64,000 nt of DNA, taken from positions 32,097,166 to 32,161,165 of the forward strand of contig JAJEKV010000003.1 in NCBI GenBank assembly GCA_021234155.1, written 5' to 3'. Numbering within the stretch: position 1 is the stretch's first letter; each line of letters opens with the position of its first letter. The notes beneath the pieces are model-generated. The model ran no database searches. It saw only the letters and a program-made list of their open reading frames with translations, and was not told where the DNA came from. The position numbers were made by a program, and so were the translations under genes. This document shows positions 21,338 through 33,830 of the stretch, one piece after another. This stretch comes from Isoetes taiwanensis. Its lineage: Eukaryota > Streptophyta > Lycopodiopsida > Isoetales > Isoetaceae.

Positions 21338-22861
21338 TTTTTTATCCAAAGCATAAAATCCCCTGTTTTGGACGCCATAGCCATTTGTGGCGAGGTCATA
21401 CTTGTGATTTTTTTTCTTGGATACTTGAATTTCCAGTGTACAACATGTTTTGGCACACTGTTCTTTGTCGTCCCCTGCAAATTGATCAAAAATAGGGCTG
21501 ATTTCTTTCTACGGCCAACAAGATCAAAGCGCATGAAGCAAGGGCAGTGCATTTGTCCAAAAGATGATTGTATGAGGCATCAGGGAAACAAAGACACGAA
21601 TAAATTGTGGCATCCATCCCTTTGATATCTGCCGGCCAATCCTTTTCCACGAACAAAAAGACAATAGGAGAGCTCCACTAAATTACATAGCCCATACCCG
21701 AAGGGTTCGGAATTTATCCAAGCTATTGAGTCTACATATGGCATACACAAATTTGAACGGCTCCATTCTTTGAGCTGTCGAGAGGCAACCACTGGGCTTT
21801 TGTGAGCCATTTAATCGAATGCAAATTCCTTTGCATAGAATCTGTTTGCTTTCAAATTCCCAAGTTTCTCTGACCCATAGCATTGGATGCAAACCCTTTC
21901 TGCATAGCATCTATTTCAAATAGCCGAAATTGCAGGTAGCATGGTATCGTTGCCTCGATGTATTTGACTGCTCTGTTGCACTTGCAAATGCACCAAGCAC
22001 GAAGCCAACTAATTTTCGGCAGTTTTCTTCCGATTCTGCTTCCTTTTTTTGTGATATCAGACCATTAAGGCCCATCCTTCTTCATCTGAAGCTGTGGAGG
22101 TCTATGTTATGTTAATTTCGGCAAAGTAAGTTGGAAAGACAAATTGACCACTGTATGCCTCTATTTTAGACTCTGAATACTCTGCAAACGCCTTCAAAAC
22201 AGGGTGTATAATTCATTCAGTAGGAGTGCACAATTGTCGTGGCAACCAGCAGTTCAGCAATAAAGAAGCATCAACTAGTTGGCTGGCAGGAAAATACCAG
22301 GAAAAGTTCAGAGAACATCCTCATTATAAGCCAACAGAGTTGATAGATGACTTTTTTAGAAAAACTGTGACCTAAACAGTTGCTTACAATGCAAAGGAAA
22401 TAGCTATGGGCATCATTAATGGAGACTACAGAAGAGGTTGAAAATTATAAGTCTTCTGTCGGAAGCTTTTAGAAAGCAATCCAGAAAGTAGAGTTGCTCT
22501 TGAGGAGAGCAATGGATGTTTTTATAGGTTATTCTTTGCCTACGGAGCATGTTTGACTGGTTTTTGGGTTGCCCCTAGGGGGGCAAACCCTTGTTTATGT
22601 GGGCTTTTGGCATATCCTAAGTATATGCTAGAATATTCCTAGGATATGCTGGTGACTGCTAAAAACTTAGGATTGGCTGTAAATGCTAGGTCACTTCTGT
22701 TGGTGGGCAGCCGCTCTCGAAACCGGCTAACCGGAGAGGTCTGAACGATTTGGGTTTTTTTTGCAGAGGGCAGAGCATACGGCTTGTGATAAGAGCTGGA
22801 GTTAGGAAGGGTTGGAAATTGAAGGTTGCAGGCCCTGCAACCATCCAGCAATCCGGTAGAG
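21338..22861. other. No recognisable gene
   Basis: Short open frames on both strands without domains. It contains a few partial duplications of 'attcctttgcatag' and 'accctttctgcatagc' type (21826-21910). Confidence 0.4.
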
Positions 22862-23020
22862 ATGAAGTCAAGGTTGTTCGCAGTGGATGAGTGGAGCTGT
22901 AAGAGGGCTGCTTATTTCCTAACCCACATGCATTCTGATCACACACAGGGCCTCTCCTCAAGCTGGTGCAGAGGCCCTCTCTATTGCACAGGCAAAGAAA
23001 CATTAGAAAGAGAGGCCAAG
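22862..23020 (+). CDS. SNM1/Apollo-type metallo-beta-lactamase nuclease, first exon only (likely fragment)
   Basis: The SNM1/PSO2/Apollo/Artemis family are 5' exonucleases of DNA cross-link and end repair in the nucleus. The exon reads [13 protein letters not shown] and contains [14 protein letters not shown], in which HMHSDH is the HxHxDH metal-binding motif 2. [13 protein letters not shown] follows, as in the family (S-x-W-x-x-G-P-I/L-Y-C). A good splice donor, AAG/GTACGA, sits at 23020/23021. The ATG at 22862 was preferred to the one at 22826 because family similarity starts there. The rest of the MBL and beta-CASP domains was not found downstream, so this is probably a gene fragment unless a long intron follows. 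Confidence 0.65.
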
Positions 23021-24163
23021 GTACGACAATATGTTATTATTCTGGTTCCAGTCTTGAAGATAAGAAGCGCTGCAACGTTGAAAGGGAGGAGACCAGTGAT
23101 GATCACTAGGGATCATCGTCTGCAACCATAGTCCTGGGCAATGGAGACCACTCTTAAAGCAGCAGATTATAGTCAAAAGACTTCTCAAGGAAAAGCTCAG
23201 GCAAATGGAGGAAAAGTGAACCAAAGCAGAAAAGCTGTGATGCAAATGAACAAAACAAGGGTATCAACTGAATGGTGGACACTTCTTTACGCCCAACCAA
23301 GGCATCAGCAACAAATGTGCACATCATTCGCACCTTACTTGGATAGTAAATGCAACTCATAAGTGCAGACTTTGCTACGCTTGGGTCTATAAATCAAAAG
23401 GTGACCTATCAATTACAAGTGCTGAAATGTTCGTACAGATCTTTCCTTATTTTCAAAATTACTGGAAATTACGGAAGGAGCTATTTGAACGACCTAAATA
23501 GCAGGCAAAATTGAAGCAGCAGTATTCTTAGAGTTGTAGTATGGTTAAATTTGTTGTTGTTTCTCATGTTTAAACAAGAAGCTTCTACTTCTTAGGTACG
23601 AAACTGATATTTTGTTTCTTGTTGTGCTCCACCGATTTGCATATCTTTTCCTAAGTCCTTCTAAAGTGGAGTTGTTTTTTTGTTTGCAGCCTACAAAGCA
23701 ACCACGTTGTTGCTTCATACTCCCTTCCGGTATGCTTTGAGTCTTTTGGTTATTTAAAGTCTTCAACTGCATCTGTCATATAGTAGCTATGGGGAGTGGA
23801 CCAATGCCCCATATAATGAGGGCATTAGTTCAAACAAGTTACCAATCAGATCAAATATTTTTTGTGACAATGAACCGTTCTTGTTTGCCTAACCTTTTAT
23901 CATGTGAACTGGCTTTTCCAAATCCGGTCCATGGTCATGTGCATGGAATCTGAAGGATCCGACATATTTTTATGCCGCCTACAGTAACAAGAACCCGCAT
24001 CCCTTATGCTTATCTGAAGGTTTTAACTTTTTTTCTACTGACAGAGCGGGTCCTTATTGGTGTTTGACATTCGACACTCTTCATTACCATTGAATACAAT
24101 AAATGGTTTGAATAAATGTGTTGGAGCTTAATTGTGATCGTTCAAGCATCCAAGTAGAAGAGG
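23021..24163. other. No further SNM1 exons recognised
   Basis: Examined for the continuation of the SNM1-type exon (expected conserved D/H motifs such as DAxHCPG); none seen in any frame. The only longer plus frame (23141-23362) has no known domain. Confidence 0.35.
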
Positions 24164-24867
24164 TTGAGAATGGAAGAAGAGAAAGTTCAAAAAGAGATAA
24201 AGCGACAATGTATTGTGCTTTTCGATGGAGAGAGTGATGACTCACATGAGAACCCATATGGGTTATCTCAACAAGCTCGAGTTGATCTTGATGATGCACC
24301 TTCTACACGTAGCAAGTCATGGAAAGGCATGTATCGGGGAAGGTTCAAGGATTCCTACCCCTATAGTACAAGGATCCAAATTTAAAGGCGGTTTAAGAAA
24401 AGAAGTAGCCGAAAGCGTAAGATATGTTTCCTTTGGAGGATAATGATGTCCCACAATTAAAGAATCGTGAGTTTCTTTTTTATTTATGAAAAGTGTTTAT
24501 GTATAATTGAGATTGATTCCTTTTTACTTTCTAGTCTCATTTGGTGGAAAGATATAAGTTGCAATGCCCTGACTTTGCCACACTACTCCAAGCCTAAAGC
24601 TGGTTGAGAAGCTAAATAGTTCGCGGTATGCGACATCATGCTTGAAAAACCAAAATGTAATTCTGTTTACGTATGTGAATTTACAAATGACATATGCAAA
24701 CTTGATTAAAACTAGCACATCAAAGTATTTGCTATCAATGTTTTGGCATTGGAGCTTGGCAAGCGGAATGTGATTTAAGAATATTAAAACTTAGCAATTG
24801 TGGCATTGGTGAACAAGGAATAGTGTCTCTAATAAAATCTTTGCAAGGTAATGTGGAAATGAGTTGA
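24164..24867 (+). pseudogene. Leucine-rich-repeat-like gene fragment
   Basis: The first block, 24164-24385, is a polar acidic/basic frame with DGESDDSHENPYGLSQQARV and a basic patch in a neighbouring frame (RRFKKRSSRKRKI, about 24385-24425). The second block, 24742-24867, reads LRILKLSNCGIGEQGIVSLI then KSLQGNVEMS and TGA; this is the ribonuclease-inhibitor type of LRR (LxxLxLSxCxIGxxGxxxLxxxL). A nuclear protein with a basic region followed by LRRs, such as plant TONSOKU, would fit this order, but the evidence is thin and that identity is a guess. The stop and the isolated single repeat indicate a fragment. Confidence 0.35.
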
Positions 24868-25001
24868 TGTTTAAACTGATAATATTAACGTTAACTTTAT
24901 GTTGGATGATTCGCAGACTAGTTTCGCACTTGAGGAGCTACACACCGGCCGCTAATATCTTGGCAAATCATAAAAATAGTTTTAACAAGTACCATGGAGG
25001 T

Positions 25002-25290
25002 GGGTAAAGCATGTTAGGGTGTACCACTTTTGGAACCCAAAAGTACATACTGGTACTTTTAACGGGTACTTTCTCATTTTTATTTTCATTAAAACTAGTA
25101 CAAAGGTCCAAAATAAAAGTCAAGGACGCATTAATATTCAAAGTTAAGATAAAGATAATGCTACCAGAGACCAAAATATATATAAAAATTCTAAAATGTA
25201 ACTTTTATTGAGAAGGAGATCCGGTACCTTTTTAGGTACTTTTTGGTCACTAAATAATACTTTTAAGGGACACCCTAACATGCTTTTACC
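25002..25290. mobile_element. MITE, 289 bp, ~20-bp terminal inverted repeats
   Basis: The left end gggtaaagcatgttagggtg (25002-) matches the reverse complement of the right end, caccctaacatgcttttacc (25271-25290), with one extra A. Immediate flanks are AGGT on both sides (24998-25001 and 25291-25294), a possible 4-bp target-site duplication. The interior is AT-rich and non-coding; gtacttttggg-like motifs recur in both orientations near the ends. The superfamily is not assigned. Confidence 0.8.
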
Positions 25291-25294
25291 AGGT

Positions 25295-26172
25295 ATTAGA
25301 AGTGATGGCGGTCCACTATGTGGGATAATGACCATTGCAACAAAGATAAGGAGATGGTTCTGTTCCTCTAGAACCGACACGTAATGGGCAGGTGCTTCGG
25401 ATCATGTTCCTATAGAGGATGTAGTGAGATAGTGAAGATACCGATAGCCAAAAGCAGCCGTTAAGTAAGAAGTGCAAACAAAAATATTCATAGAGAGATT
25501 GGCTTGTGCTATAGAGGAAGCCGTGGGTCTGTGCATATTCGGACCTCGGTGAAAGCGGCATTGATCTTAGCTATGTTGCCGAACTTTGTGATGCATGGAC
25601 ATCTTGTAGAGCTCCCCTCCCTCAATGTCATGTTGACGGGGGACTACTCCATTTTTTTCTAAAAGATAAGCGATGTTGTCTTTGGTAGACCTTGCCGCTT
25701 AATCGAAGAAGTTTCAGTTGTAAATTGCTGACGTCGAATTGAAGACCAATTTTGGCTATAGGATCGATTATTTCTCAGAGTTGTACAAAAATCAAAAGTG
25801 ACATGAAATAAAAACCAATGTCAAAAGCTTGCTTTGTGTTTTCAAATTGTAGCCTGAATGGAGAACTTCCAATAGTAAAGGAGACCTTATGTCATGCTGT
25901 TTCTTGTTTAAGTCATGCTATTAGCAACACCTTAAGATTGTCAAATATGTGTAGTTATCTGGAATTTCCCAACAACCGATGGAGTATGTTTCACTTAACG
26001 CAAGTCCATGACGTGCAAAGCCTTGCTGCCCAAGAAATTTCAAAATTACATTAACACTAGGCTAGAAGGGCAGTTGCTAATTTGAACATTGAAGGATCGA
26101 ATGTGGGCTTAGATATAAAATAAATCTTACATAGCTTCGGATCTACATTTCATATGGTATAAATTCCTTTCT
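25295..26172. other. No gene seen
   Basis: Only short open frames lacking domains (for example 25818-26054 plus). No repeats were noticed. Confidence 0.35.
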
Positions 26173-26388
26173 CAAATATTTGTGATGTTGGGCTTTTGTA
26201 AATCACAAGATGATGGCACTTGTTTTTGTAAATGAGTGATTGTGCATGGGTAGTCCCAAAATAGTTTGAGAGCAAAATTCAGATATTTGCCATGTTGGCC
26301 TTTTGTAAAGTACAAGATGATGGCACTTGTTTATGTAAATGAGTGATTGTGCATGAGTAGTCCCAAAATAGTTTGAGAGCAAAATTCA
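26173..26388. repeat. Tandem duplication of a ~107-bp unit
   Basis: Two adjacent copies, each running from atatttgYNatgttgg through acaagatgatggcacttgtt, gagtgattgtgcat and aatagtttgagagcaaaatt. Few differences, so fairly recent. Confidence 0.92.
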
Positions 26389-28010
26389 AGGTAATGCTAC
26401 CAGTTTCACAATGGCAATCCATTTCACATACAACCTATAATCTACACAAACATTGAGTTTTAACCAAAGTTTCTTGAATAGAAAATACGATATGCATTCA
26501 TGGTCTTCTTGATCTATGAGAAATAACAAAATGTTGTAGGACATCAGCACTTGCTATACATATGCACAAATATATAATGACGAAGAATTGCACTTGGAAC
26601 ATAACGGAAATGCCATGCTTATTAACCTATGCAAACATACCAAATAAATTCATTTGGTAGTCCAAATAAATATGCTTATGTAAACAAGCCGCCAGTGCAC
26701 TAAAGTTGTCCCGATGCCATCAGGTCTACTGCTCTTCTTATATGATTCATCAGGTCCAGAAGATAGACTACCAATGATATAATTGTCACAGCAAATTTTC
26801 TTCTTTGATCAATTCAAACTTGTCATTCAAAAGGACTTTGGGCCTCTCATTGCCTTTGCCATCCCATTAAAGGGTTTGTCATTCAAACTAGTCTGCCCAT
26901 CTTAGGATTTTGCTTAAAGTCAAGGGAATACTTATATCTGATCCAAGGAACAGCGTGTTTGTAGAACTGTAATGTGGAGAAGGTTCAATTAGGACTTGGG
27001 ATATTTGTTATCTCAATTGTACTTTAGTAATGCCCACACTTTGAAGTGGATGCTTGTGGATTTAAAAGTGATAACGTCCTTTCCTAAAATACTGTTCTAA
27101 TTCAGCTTGTTCAAGCTGAGGGGCTATGGAACGTAGTGTTCTAACTCAGATAATCCCTCAGCTTCTAAGGCACTCTTTTTTGAAAAAAACTTGTTGAGCC
27201 CTGTAAAAAAGAAGGCATCCAAAAATGGCTTGTTCTCATCTTCAGCGACGTACCGAAATGGTAAATGAACCAATAATGGTCCTTCATATATCCCATCAGT
27301 GCATCCCAGCCCTACACCTCAAATGCTTAGGTGGCTCTATATTTTAATCCTTTGCAAACACTTCATATACAATGTTGACTTTCAAAATAGCACTTGCTTC
27401 CTATTAGCAACTTCTTAATTCATAGTTAGCAAGTATATGCCATGGTAGGCTTTGTACAAGATTAGGAAGCCTAAAATATCACCTACAGCATGGTCCACAA
27501 GATTTGTAGACTCTTCAGAGTATTTTAGATGCACTCTCTCAAACTTGCTTGCCAATTTAATTGATAAACCTTTAATTTCTGTAGGCAGGTTCCATTTTTA
27601 TCACTCTAAAGTTGATCTTTGGAGCTTTTCATGGAAGTTTTGTGAATGCACATATCCTTAAGGTTTTATAAAATAAGGCCCCCTTTTTGAACTTTCTGCT
27701 TTGGTGGGTGTTAGATCTTTCTTCTATTGATGGCAAAGCATGTAGTACATTAGTTTTTTTTTCTCTAAATCTTAGCATATTTTGCATCTTTCAAGTGTTG
27801 CTAAAAGAGCATGCATTCTTTTCCATCCACTATACCAAATGTTCGAGTATGAAGTAGATTGTATAATATGGGTATAGATAAGTTGCAGGTGCACTCTTAC
27901 ATCATATTGATACCATTCTTACACCATATCAACAAAATTCTAGATTAGCACTCTTGGTCTTGGCCATCTGCCAGTCCAAAGTTAAAACATAAAAACTGCA
28001 CTGCACCATG
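26389..28010. other. AT-rich, no gene seen
   Basis: Read on both strands without finding domains, RNA genes or clear repeats. Confidence 0.35.
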
Positions 28011-28240
28011 CATCAATGCTCATATATGGCTATGATTCTTAAAGGTGTCATATCTAGGTCTTGGAACTGTTGTTGTTGTTTTAGAAGATAAAAAAACAAG
28101 CAAACACACCTTCAGACCATCAAAGGGCATCAATGCTCATACATGACTATGATTCCTAAAGATGCCATTTCTAAGTCTTGGAATTGTTGTGGATGCTTTA
28201 GAAGATAAAAAAAAGAAAAAAAAAAAAGCAAACACACTCT
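28011..28240. repeat. Tandem duplication of a ~116-bp unit
   Basis: Copies start at 28011 and 28127. Each has atcaatgctcata, ctatgattc, aagtcttgga or aggtcttgga, tttagaagataaaaaaa and gcaaacacac. The second has a longer A-rich run. It lies immediately 5' of the Mutator-like transposase remains. Confidence 0.88.
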
Positions 28241-28286
28241 TAGGCGACCAGAGGGCAACCCTCCGTGCGCAGCACCTTGTTTTTGT

Positions 28287-29422
28287 TGTAGGCCTTTTGT
28301 GGGATTAGATGGCACTTTTTCAACTGGGAAATATCTGGGTCATCTAATTTGTGCTACAGGTATTGATGCCACAGGTAGTCTTTTCCCTATCGCATTCGGG
28401 GTCATTGACAATGAAAACACAGAGAATTGGGTATGGTTTCTGCAGCATTTATGCAATAGCTTGCAGGTGGACTCAGGTCTCACTTTTGTATTAGATACAG
28501 ACAAAGATTTGCAAGAGGCCCTTTATAATGTTTTTCCTGGCTTTCCAAATGCATACTGCATGAGGTACCTCGAAGAAAATTTGAATAAAAAATGCAACAA
28601 CACTGAGTTTTTGCATTTCTTTTGGGAGGCTGCACGAGCAAATATAGTTCCTGAATATGAAGAGCAAATAAGTAAGATGAGGAATTCGAATAATGCAGCA
28701 ACAGATTGGTTATTAGAAACCACCACCAAATACATGGGCTACTGCACACTTTCAGGGGCATCGGCTTGGTCATTTGACCTCTAACATATCAGAGTCTTTG
28801 AATTCTCTATTATTGAATGCAAGGGAGAAGCCTATAATTGCTATGCTCATTGATATTAGACAGGCATTTATGAAGAGGTTTCACATACGGGGTAAAGCGA
28901 AGCAAGCATGCAATCTGCAGGTCAGAGTGCACCATTTACTTTGGTACTTGAAGAAGGGAAGCGCATAACAGAATCGACTAATCATGCAAGGCAGTATAGA
29001 ATTTTACCATCAGATGGAATTGTGTTAAATTTGAGGTAATCACCCCAGAGCACAGACGAATAGTTGATCTAATGCACCATACATGCACTTGTTAGCTTGG
29101 CAACATAGAGGAATCCCATGCGCTCATGCTATGGGAGCAATTTTATGGCTGAAGAATCGTCCACAAAGTTATGCACATCCTGGGTATTACCTGAGAGCAT
29201 GGCGTGATGCATATGAAGGTGCAGTTTTCCCCTTTGAAGATGTGATAGAGGACTAGGAGACCAATCTGAAAGCTCTTGCTACATGTAAGCCACCTGGTCG
29301 GCCAAAGAAAAAACGCACTGAGGACTTCTTCAAAAGAATACGACCATACCAGTGTTCTAGGTGTCGTCAATATGGATGACATAATCGCAAGAGTTGCAGA
29401 AATGCGATCGCGGACTGATCTA
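28287..29422 (+). pseudogene. Mutator-like (MULE) transposase, 5'-truncated and broken
   Basis: DDE-type transposase that moves Mutator-like elements in the nucleus. 28299-28784 is the MULE domain: MGLDGTFSTGKYLGHL, then FPIAFGVIDNENTENWVWFL, VLDTDKDLQEAL (a catalytic Asp region) and the PNAYCMRYLEENL block. The frame shifts at about 28780, then HLTSNISESLNSLLLNAREK follows. Around 29090 a SWIM-type zinc finger appears (WQHRGIPCAHAMGAIL), with its first Cys pair in another frame. 29170-29420 reads YYLRAWRDAYEGAVFPFED, a stop, PPGRPKKKR and a zinc knuckle, YQCSRCRQYG-stop-HNRKSC. At least two stops and two frame changes. The N-terminal part is absent and no terminal inverted repeats were recognised. 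Confidence 0.9.
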
Positions 29423-30765
29423 TGGTACTTATCTATGTGTTCATTTTATTCTCATGTGAATTTGACAGGAGAAGAACTTGATAGTAGAATTTCATACTGC
29501 TGGGTCTTTAATATGGTGCAAGGAAGGAAGGCATCCTTTCCTTGATCTATGTTAATGTTCATTTTATTCTTTGTCTTCACTTTATTCTTGTAAATTTTGA
29601 GACCTCGAAAGACATGAAAGAATCTTTTTGCGGGAAGTTTTGGTTGATGAAAAGCAAATGCTGTTGAGGTTTATGTTGAGGTTTAAGCAAAATCATGTGG
29701 TTATGAGAGGGCTTTCTGAATCATGTCTTGTTTTTCTGTATTGTATTTGGAAGCACTTGGAAGTGCTTGTATTGTTTTCTTGAATTGCATTCGGAAGTGC
29801 TTCTATTATTTTTCTGAATTGCATTACATTGCAATTGCTGGCATATATAGCCTTTAAGCAAACTCAGATATGATAGAGTAAAATTAGATATGATAGAGCA
29901 AAGCCGTTTAGAAGAGTCTTATGTACATATATGATAGAACAAAACGAAGTTAAAAGAGTCTTTTGCACTTCAGATATGATAGAACACAACGAATTTAAAA
30001 GACTCTTTTGTATTTCTGATCACCTGCATCAGTACGAAAGAAGATGCTTAATGCGGTCTCAACTGATATTGCCAATGCAGATTCATAAAATTGTTGCAAT
30101 TACTTGTGCTCAATTGAAAAGAAGGAACGAGTTGTTAGTTCCCTCTTTGAGGAGGTTCCCAAGGATCTACTACATGTTAAACATAAGAGAATATCAAACT
30201 GTGGGAAGCTTCAGAACCTGAGTAGCAAGCTCTGTAGTAAGCTGTAACTGCAATTCAAACCTGTTTATAGAGTACAAAACAAATACTACAGCTCATAACC
30301 TTCTAAGAGATCCATCGTGGCTTATCTTCTACACTCTAAATCTCCATTAAAACACATCAAAAACATTCTCTCTTGCCACGATGGTCAACCGTAGCTCATC
30401 TTCTAGGTTCCAAATCTCACATTATAACCCATCTTCCCACCGAAGATGCTCCATCGAAGATGCTGGATGCCTCTCCTTCTGCCGGATCTGAAAATGGCAA
30501 AATAATCTAGAGATAAGGTTTTCCGCAACTGTGCTGGCGTATAAGACATAGGGACAATTTAAATAAATACAGGGGTATTTTGATAATTCAAACAAAATAC
30601 AAGGGTATACTCATAAATTGCTCTAAAATTAACCTACATTTCATTCTGCAATTTTTATCCCTCATTCTGCTATGTTCTTCCTTTCCAGAAATGTTATTGA
30701 TTTTTAAACTTACTTAAATTAAATTTTACTTGCATTCAGTTAAACAAATTTCAAGACTCAAAATG
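29423..30765. other. No gene; short dispersed repeats
   Basis: Contains a degenerate array of 'gatatgatagaacaaaacga' units at 29868-30000 (about four copies, about 30-50 bp apart, each followed by aaaagagtctttt in the later ones) and the repeated ttggaagtgcttgtattgtt type at 29750-29800. The rest is AT-rich. Confidence 0.5.
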
Positions 30766-32195
30766 TTTTGATATTTTTATTAAATCTATAAGCACATTAC
30801 AACTTAAAATTTGATACTAAAAGTATCAATTCCACCAAAAACACCAGAATTTGAACCAGAATTTCAACCAGACTTCAAATAGTAGTAGCATCAGAATTTC
30901 CACCAAAATTCCACAATTTTTCGCGTCAAAACCCTTCATCATCTTGCTAATAACCTCCTTAGATATGAATGGCATAACAATGCTGCAATTGTGAAGATGA
31001 CCACCAGAAATATTGCCAGAACATTGATATTTTGAAAACCTGCAGGCTTCACATCTAGAGAAGATTCCATCAAGATGTCTATATCCTTGTTTAGCGGTAT
31101 GTCATCATCCTTCAAATCCAAAGCAAGAAATTGTAGATCAAAACTAGGAACAGTGGCAACAGAATTAACAACATTTCCAATAGTGGCAGGTTCAACAAAA
31201 TTCATTTGATAACTCGAAACAACATGCACAACATGCACAACATCCATACCACCAAAAGTTGTCACACCAAAACTACCTGGACATTGAATACTAGAACTAT
31301 TTGCACCTTGCATTCCTCGATCCATATCACCAAGCTTCTTAAGTTCTTCCCTGTATACATCTTCAAACATTCTTCTCTTTCTTTTCTCATCAAAAGACTT
31401 TGAAACACTTGACATAGCAACACTTTGTTTGCAAATCTAAGGTCTTGTCATACCTACAATATATAATAAACTTAGAACACATTAAATAGTTAAAAGAAAG
31501 AACAATGAAGAAGGCACACCTAGAATATGATTCAGATATCCGCTGGCCAGTCACTCTCATCCCAACATTAGCAGGAACATGAGCTCTTATCATTCTGGAA
31601 ACCACAGTACATCTACCAGACTTGTTGTTGAACTGTCCCTCAACACCAATAGTAAACAACATATACATCATCCAACCAGCCAATTTTCTAGCAGATACTC
31701 TATTTTTAAAATTAGATCAGATAGGTCTATGATTAACAATTGCCTACATGAAACAATGGAAATTTCCAGCAGTCCATCACTACTAGGCTTAGGCACAGGC
31801 AAATGTGTTTGCAATTAACAACCATATCAAACTCGTAGCACCGACAAGGTCTTCGAAATTGTTCCTCCTGATAATGATTCATATCGGTATCATTATTTTT
31901 AGAAAGTCTCTCACTATATTCAAGAAACTCATGTCCATTTTCTGATCCAATCGAGAAACCAGTCATCAGCAACTGATGCACTTCACCCTGACCTCGAATA
32001 GCAAATCTAGCCATACAATAATAAAGAATCCTCTTTTTCAAACCTTTAGGATGACAAATCAAATGGTCTGCCATTACCGTAGGTATTTCTGCCACTTTTG
32101 TCCTCTTCTTGCACACCCCTGAAGTGCTCCTAGAATGTCTCATAGACGCCATATAAGCAAGCCTTGCCCTCTTAAATATGGAAGAACCATCATCC
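30766..32195 (-). pseudogene. Repeat copy A: N-terminal part of an FCP1-type gene family, minus strand
   Basis: About 1.43 kb that is closely similar to 51475-52905. Minus-strand frames: 32197-31733 (MASMRHSRSTSGVCKKRTK, HLICHPKGLKKRILYYCMAR, EVHQLLMTGFSIGSENGHEF, CRCYEFDMVV), a short exon-like piece at about 31640-31530 (VVSRMIRAHVPANVGMRV), and 31415-30939 (SFDEKRKRRMFEDVYREELK, then a transmembrane-like VLAIFLVVIFTIAALLC). In copy B the same frames are followed directly by an FCP1/HAD phosphatase domain, so this unit probably encoded the N-terminal part of such a protein. Here the phosphatase part is missing to the left of 30766. Confidence 0.5.
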
Positions 32196-32502
32196 AATTA
32201 AATTGGGATTATGTCAACTCCAAAATCACGCCAACCTGCTATTGTCTTCTAGGGGGTTTTTGTTTTTTTTAATCTTTTTTTTTGGACTTCAAAAATAACA
32301 TAAGGTTGCGATTCACGTGTGACTTTTCATATGCGAATTGAAATATGCAGAAATGAAGAGCAAGTTGCTAACATAGATGAGACAAATATTGCTTGCTCAA
32401 TAGATGATAATATTAGGTTTGATAATAACAAATTGCATTATTTATGGAGGCAATTCGGACTTCGAAATTATCGATACATGGCACAAATATCATACAAAAA
32501 TA

Positions 32503-33160
32503 TCATATATTCCAATAAAACATTAAGGGATCAATCCATGTTTTTCCAATGCATTTAACAAGGTGTGGTTCCATGTCAGCCGTTCTATCCAGTTCTGGGT
32601 ACGAATCTAACACTTCACCCACCGTCATCCCCATAGCCAAATTATGCATAATAGACACAAACTTCACCAGAAAATCATCTGTCCCAAAGTTTTTGGATCG
32701 TAAGATGGTGGATTCGGGGCCTGTGTTTGATTGTAGAAGCATTTGAGAGCATCATCATCCACTATGATTATATCATCCTTATTCTCGATACCAAGTTAGT
32801 CCATCATATTACTCAAGTGTTTGATGAAGATAGGCTTGCCTGTTGGATCCTTGGGATTAGTGAACTTCACACATTTGTTCTGATCCCAAAGGGTCAACCA
32901 ATTTCTACGCATTTCCCCCAGTGCCTCCAAAGTATCCTTGATGTTCCTTAGTTCCATGGATGACCAAATACCAACTCGAAATAACTTTGAATGCCTCGTC
33001 TAGCATCTCCTTCAAGTCTTGGCCGTGGATAGATCCACTTGGTGTTTGATTCTACCGGTGTACGATGAAACTGTTTCTCGCCACTTTATTTTTCGGGAAA
33101 AGTCTTGCAAAGGACTCGGTTTAGGTCGAACACCACAACCTTCTTAGAAACGCATAATGG
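32503..33160 (-). pseudogene. FCP1/SCP-type (NLI-interacting, HAD) phosphatase, broken
   Basis: HAD-superfamily protein phosphatases of the FCP1 homology type act on RNA polymerase II CTD and other phosphoproteins. Minus-strand order: motif I VVVFDLNRVLC (33145 down; D-x-N form), a frame change, IYPRP, then SMELRNIKDTLEALGEM, LTLWDQNKCVKFTNP, GKPIFIKHLSNMMD, a TAA stop, ENKDDIIIVDDDALKCFYNQ (the DD motif), and PPSYDP. After another frame change it reads FLVKFVSIMHNLAMGMTVGE, then VLDSYPELD, ending at 32503. The stop and at least two frameshifts make it a pseudogene. It lies just upstream, in the minus sense, of repeat copy A. Confidence 0.7.
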
Positions 33161-33830
33161 AAGCTGAAACATCAAACATGTATCCCCAGCAAGATACGAT
33201 AACACAAACAATACAAACGCAGCCAAGCGTGATTTGAAATAGTCATAACCAAATCGCTTCGGGCGTGATTTAGTTTGACAACGAAAAATAATCAAAGCAC
33301 GCTTGGCGATTTAATTCAAAGGTAATACAAATTAAATCACGGCGTGCTATTTATTTCGTCGGCAAGGCCATACCTATCATCTTCGGTTTAGCTGCCGTCA
33401 TCGGCGTCATTCTCCCTCCTCACCCCTTAATCTTCGTCTTCTTTCATTTGTTAGAATTGTTATTTTCTATTAGTTCACTGCGTCCTTCATGGCCCGACAT
33501 TATTTTACTATTGATTTGGCAAACCCGGGAATCACTAGAGCTTTTTCGTTGCCTTCATTTTTCGGTTTCCCCGCCAATTATTTCATTGTTAACCCGTGGA
33601 ATCTACTCTATTGTTGCTTGCATCACCCGATAATGTGGGCAAGGATATTCCCTAAGTTCGCCGCCATCACAAAGATTACTTTGAGCAAACCAGTTTAGCG
33701 ACTATTTGTTCACACGCTTTCCTTATCGGTCGCAGATTACTAGTTCCCTCTCCGAGCAACGCCCACTTTCGAAATTGGACAAGTCACGAGACTTTTGATT
33801 GCTGATGATTTCAGGTTGCCATAAGGGCCT
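33161..33830. other. Spacer with the first CACGC/GCGTG modules, no gene
   Basis: Modules such as gcgtgatttgaaatag (33228), gggcgtgatttagtttg (33263), agcacgcttggcgattt (33296) and atcacggcgtgctatt (33334) cluster at its left part. No coding signal. Confidence 0.5.

Noticed and set aside
21304-21343. Hairpin followed by T run, like a bacterial terminator
   Set aside because: All other evidence is for plant nuclear DNA; such terminators have no meaning there.
24164-24867. Naming the LRR fragment TONSOKU
   Set aside because: Only one LRR and a basic patch are visible; insufficient for a gene name.
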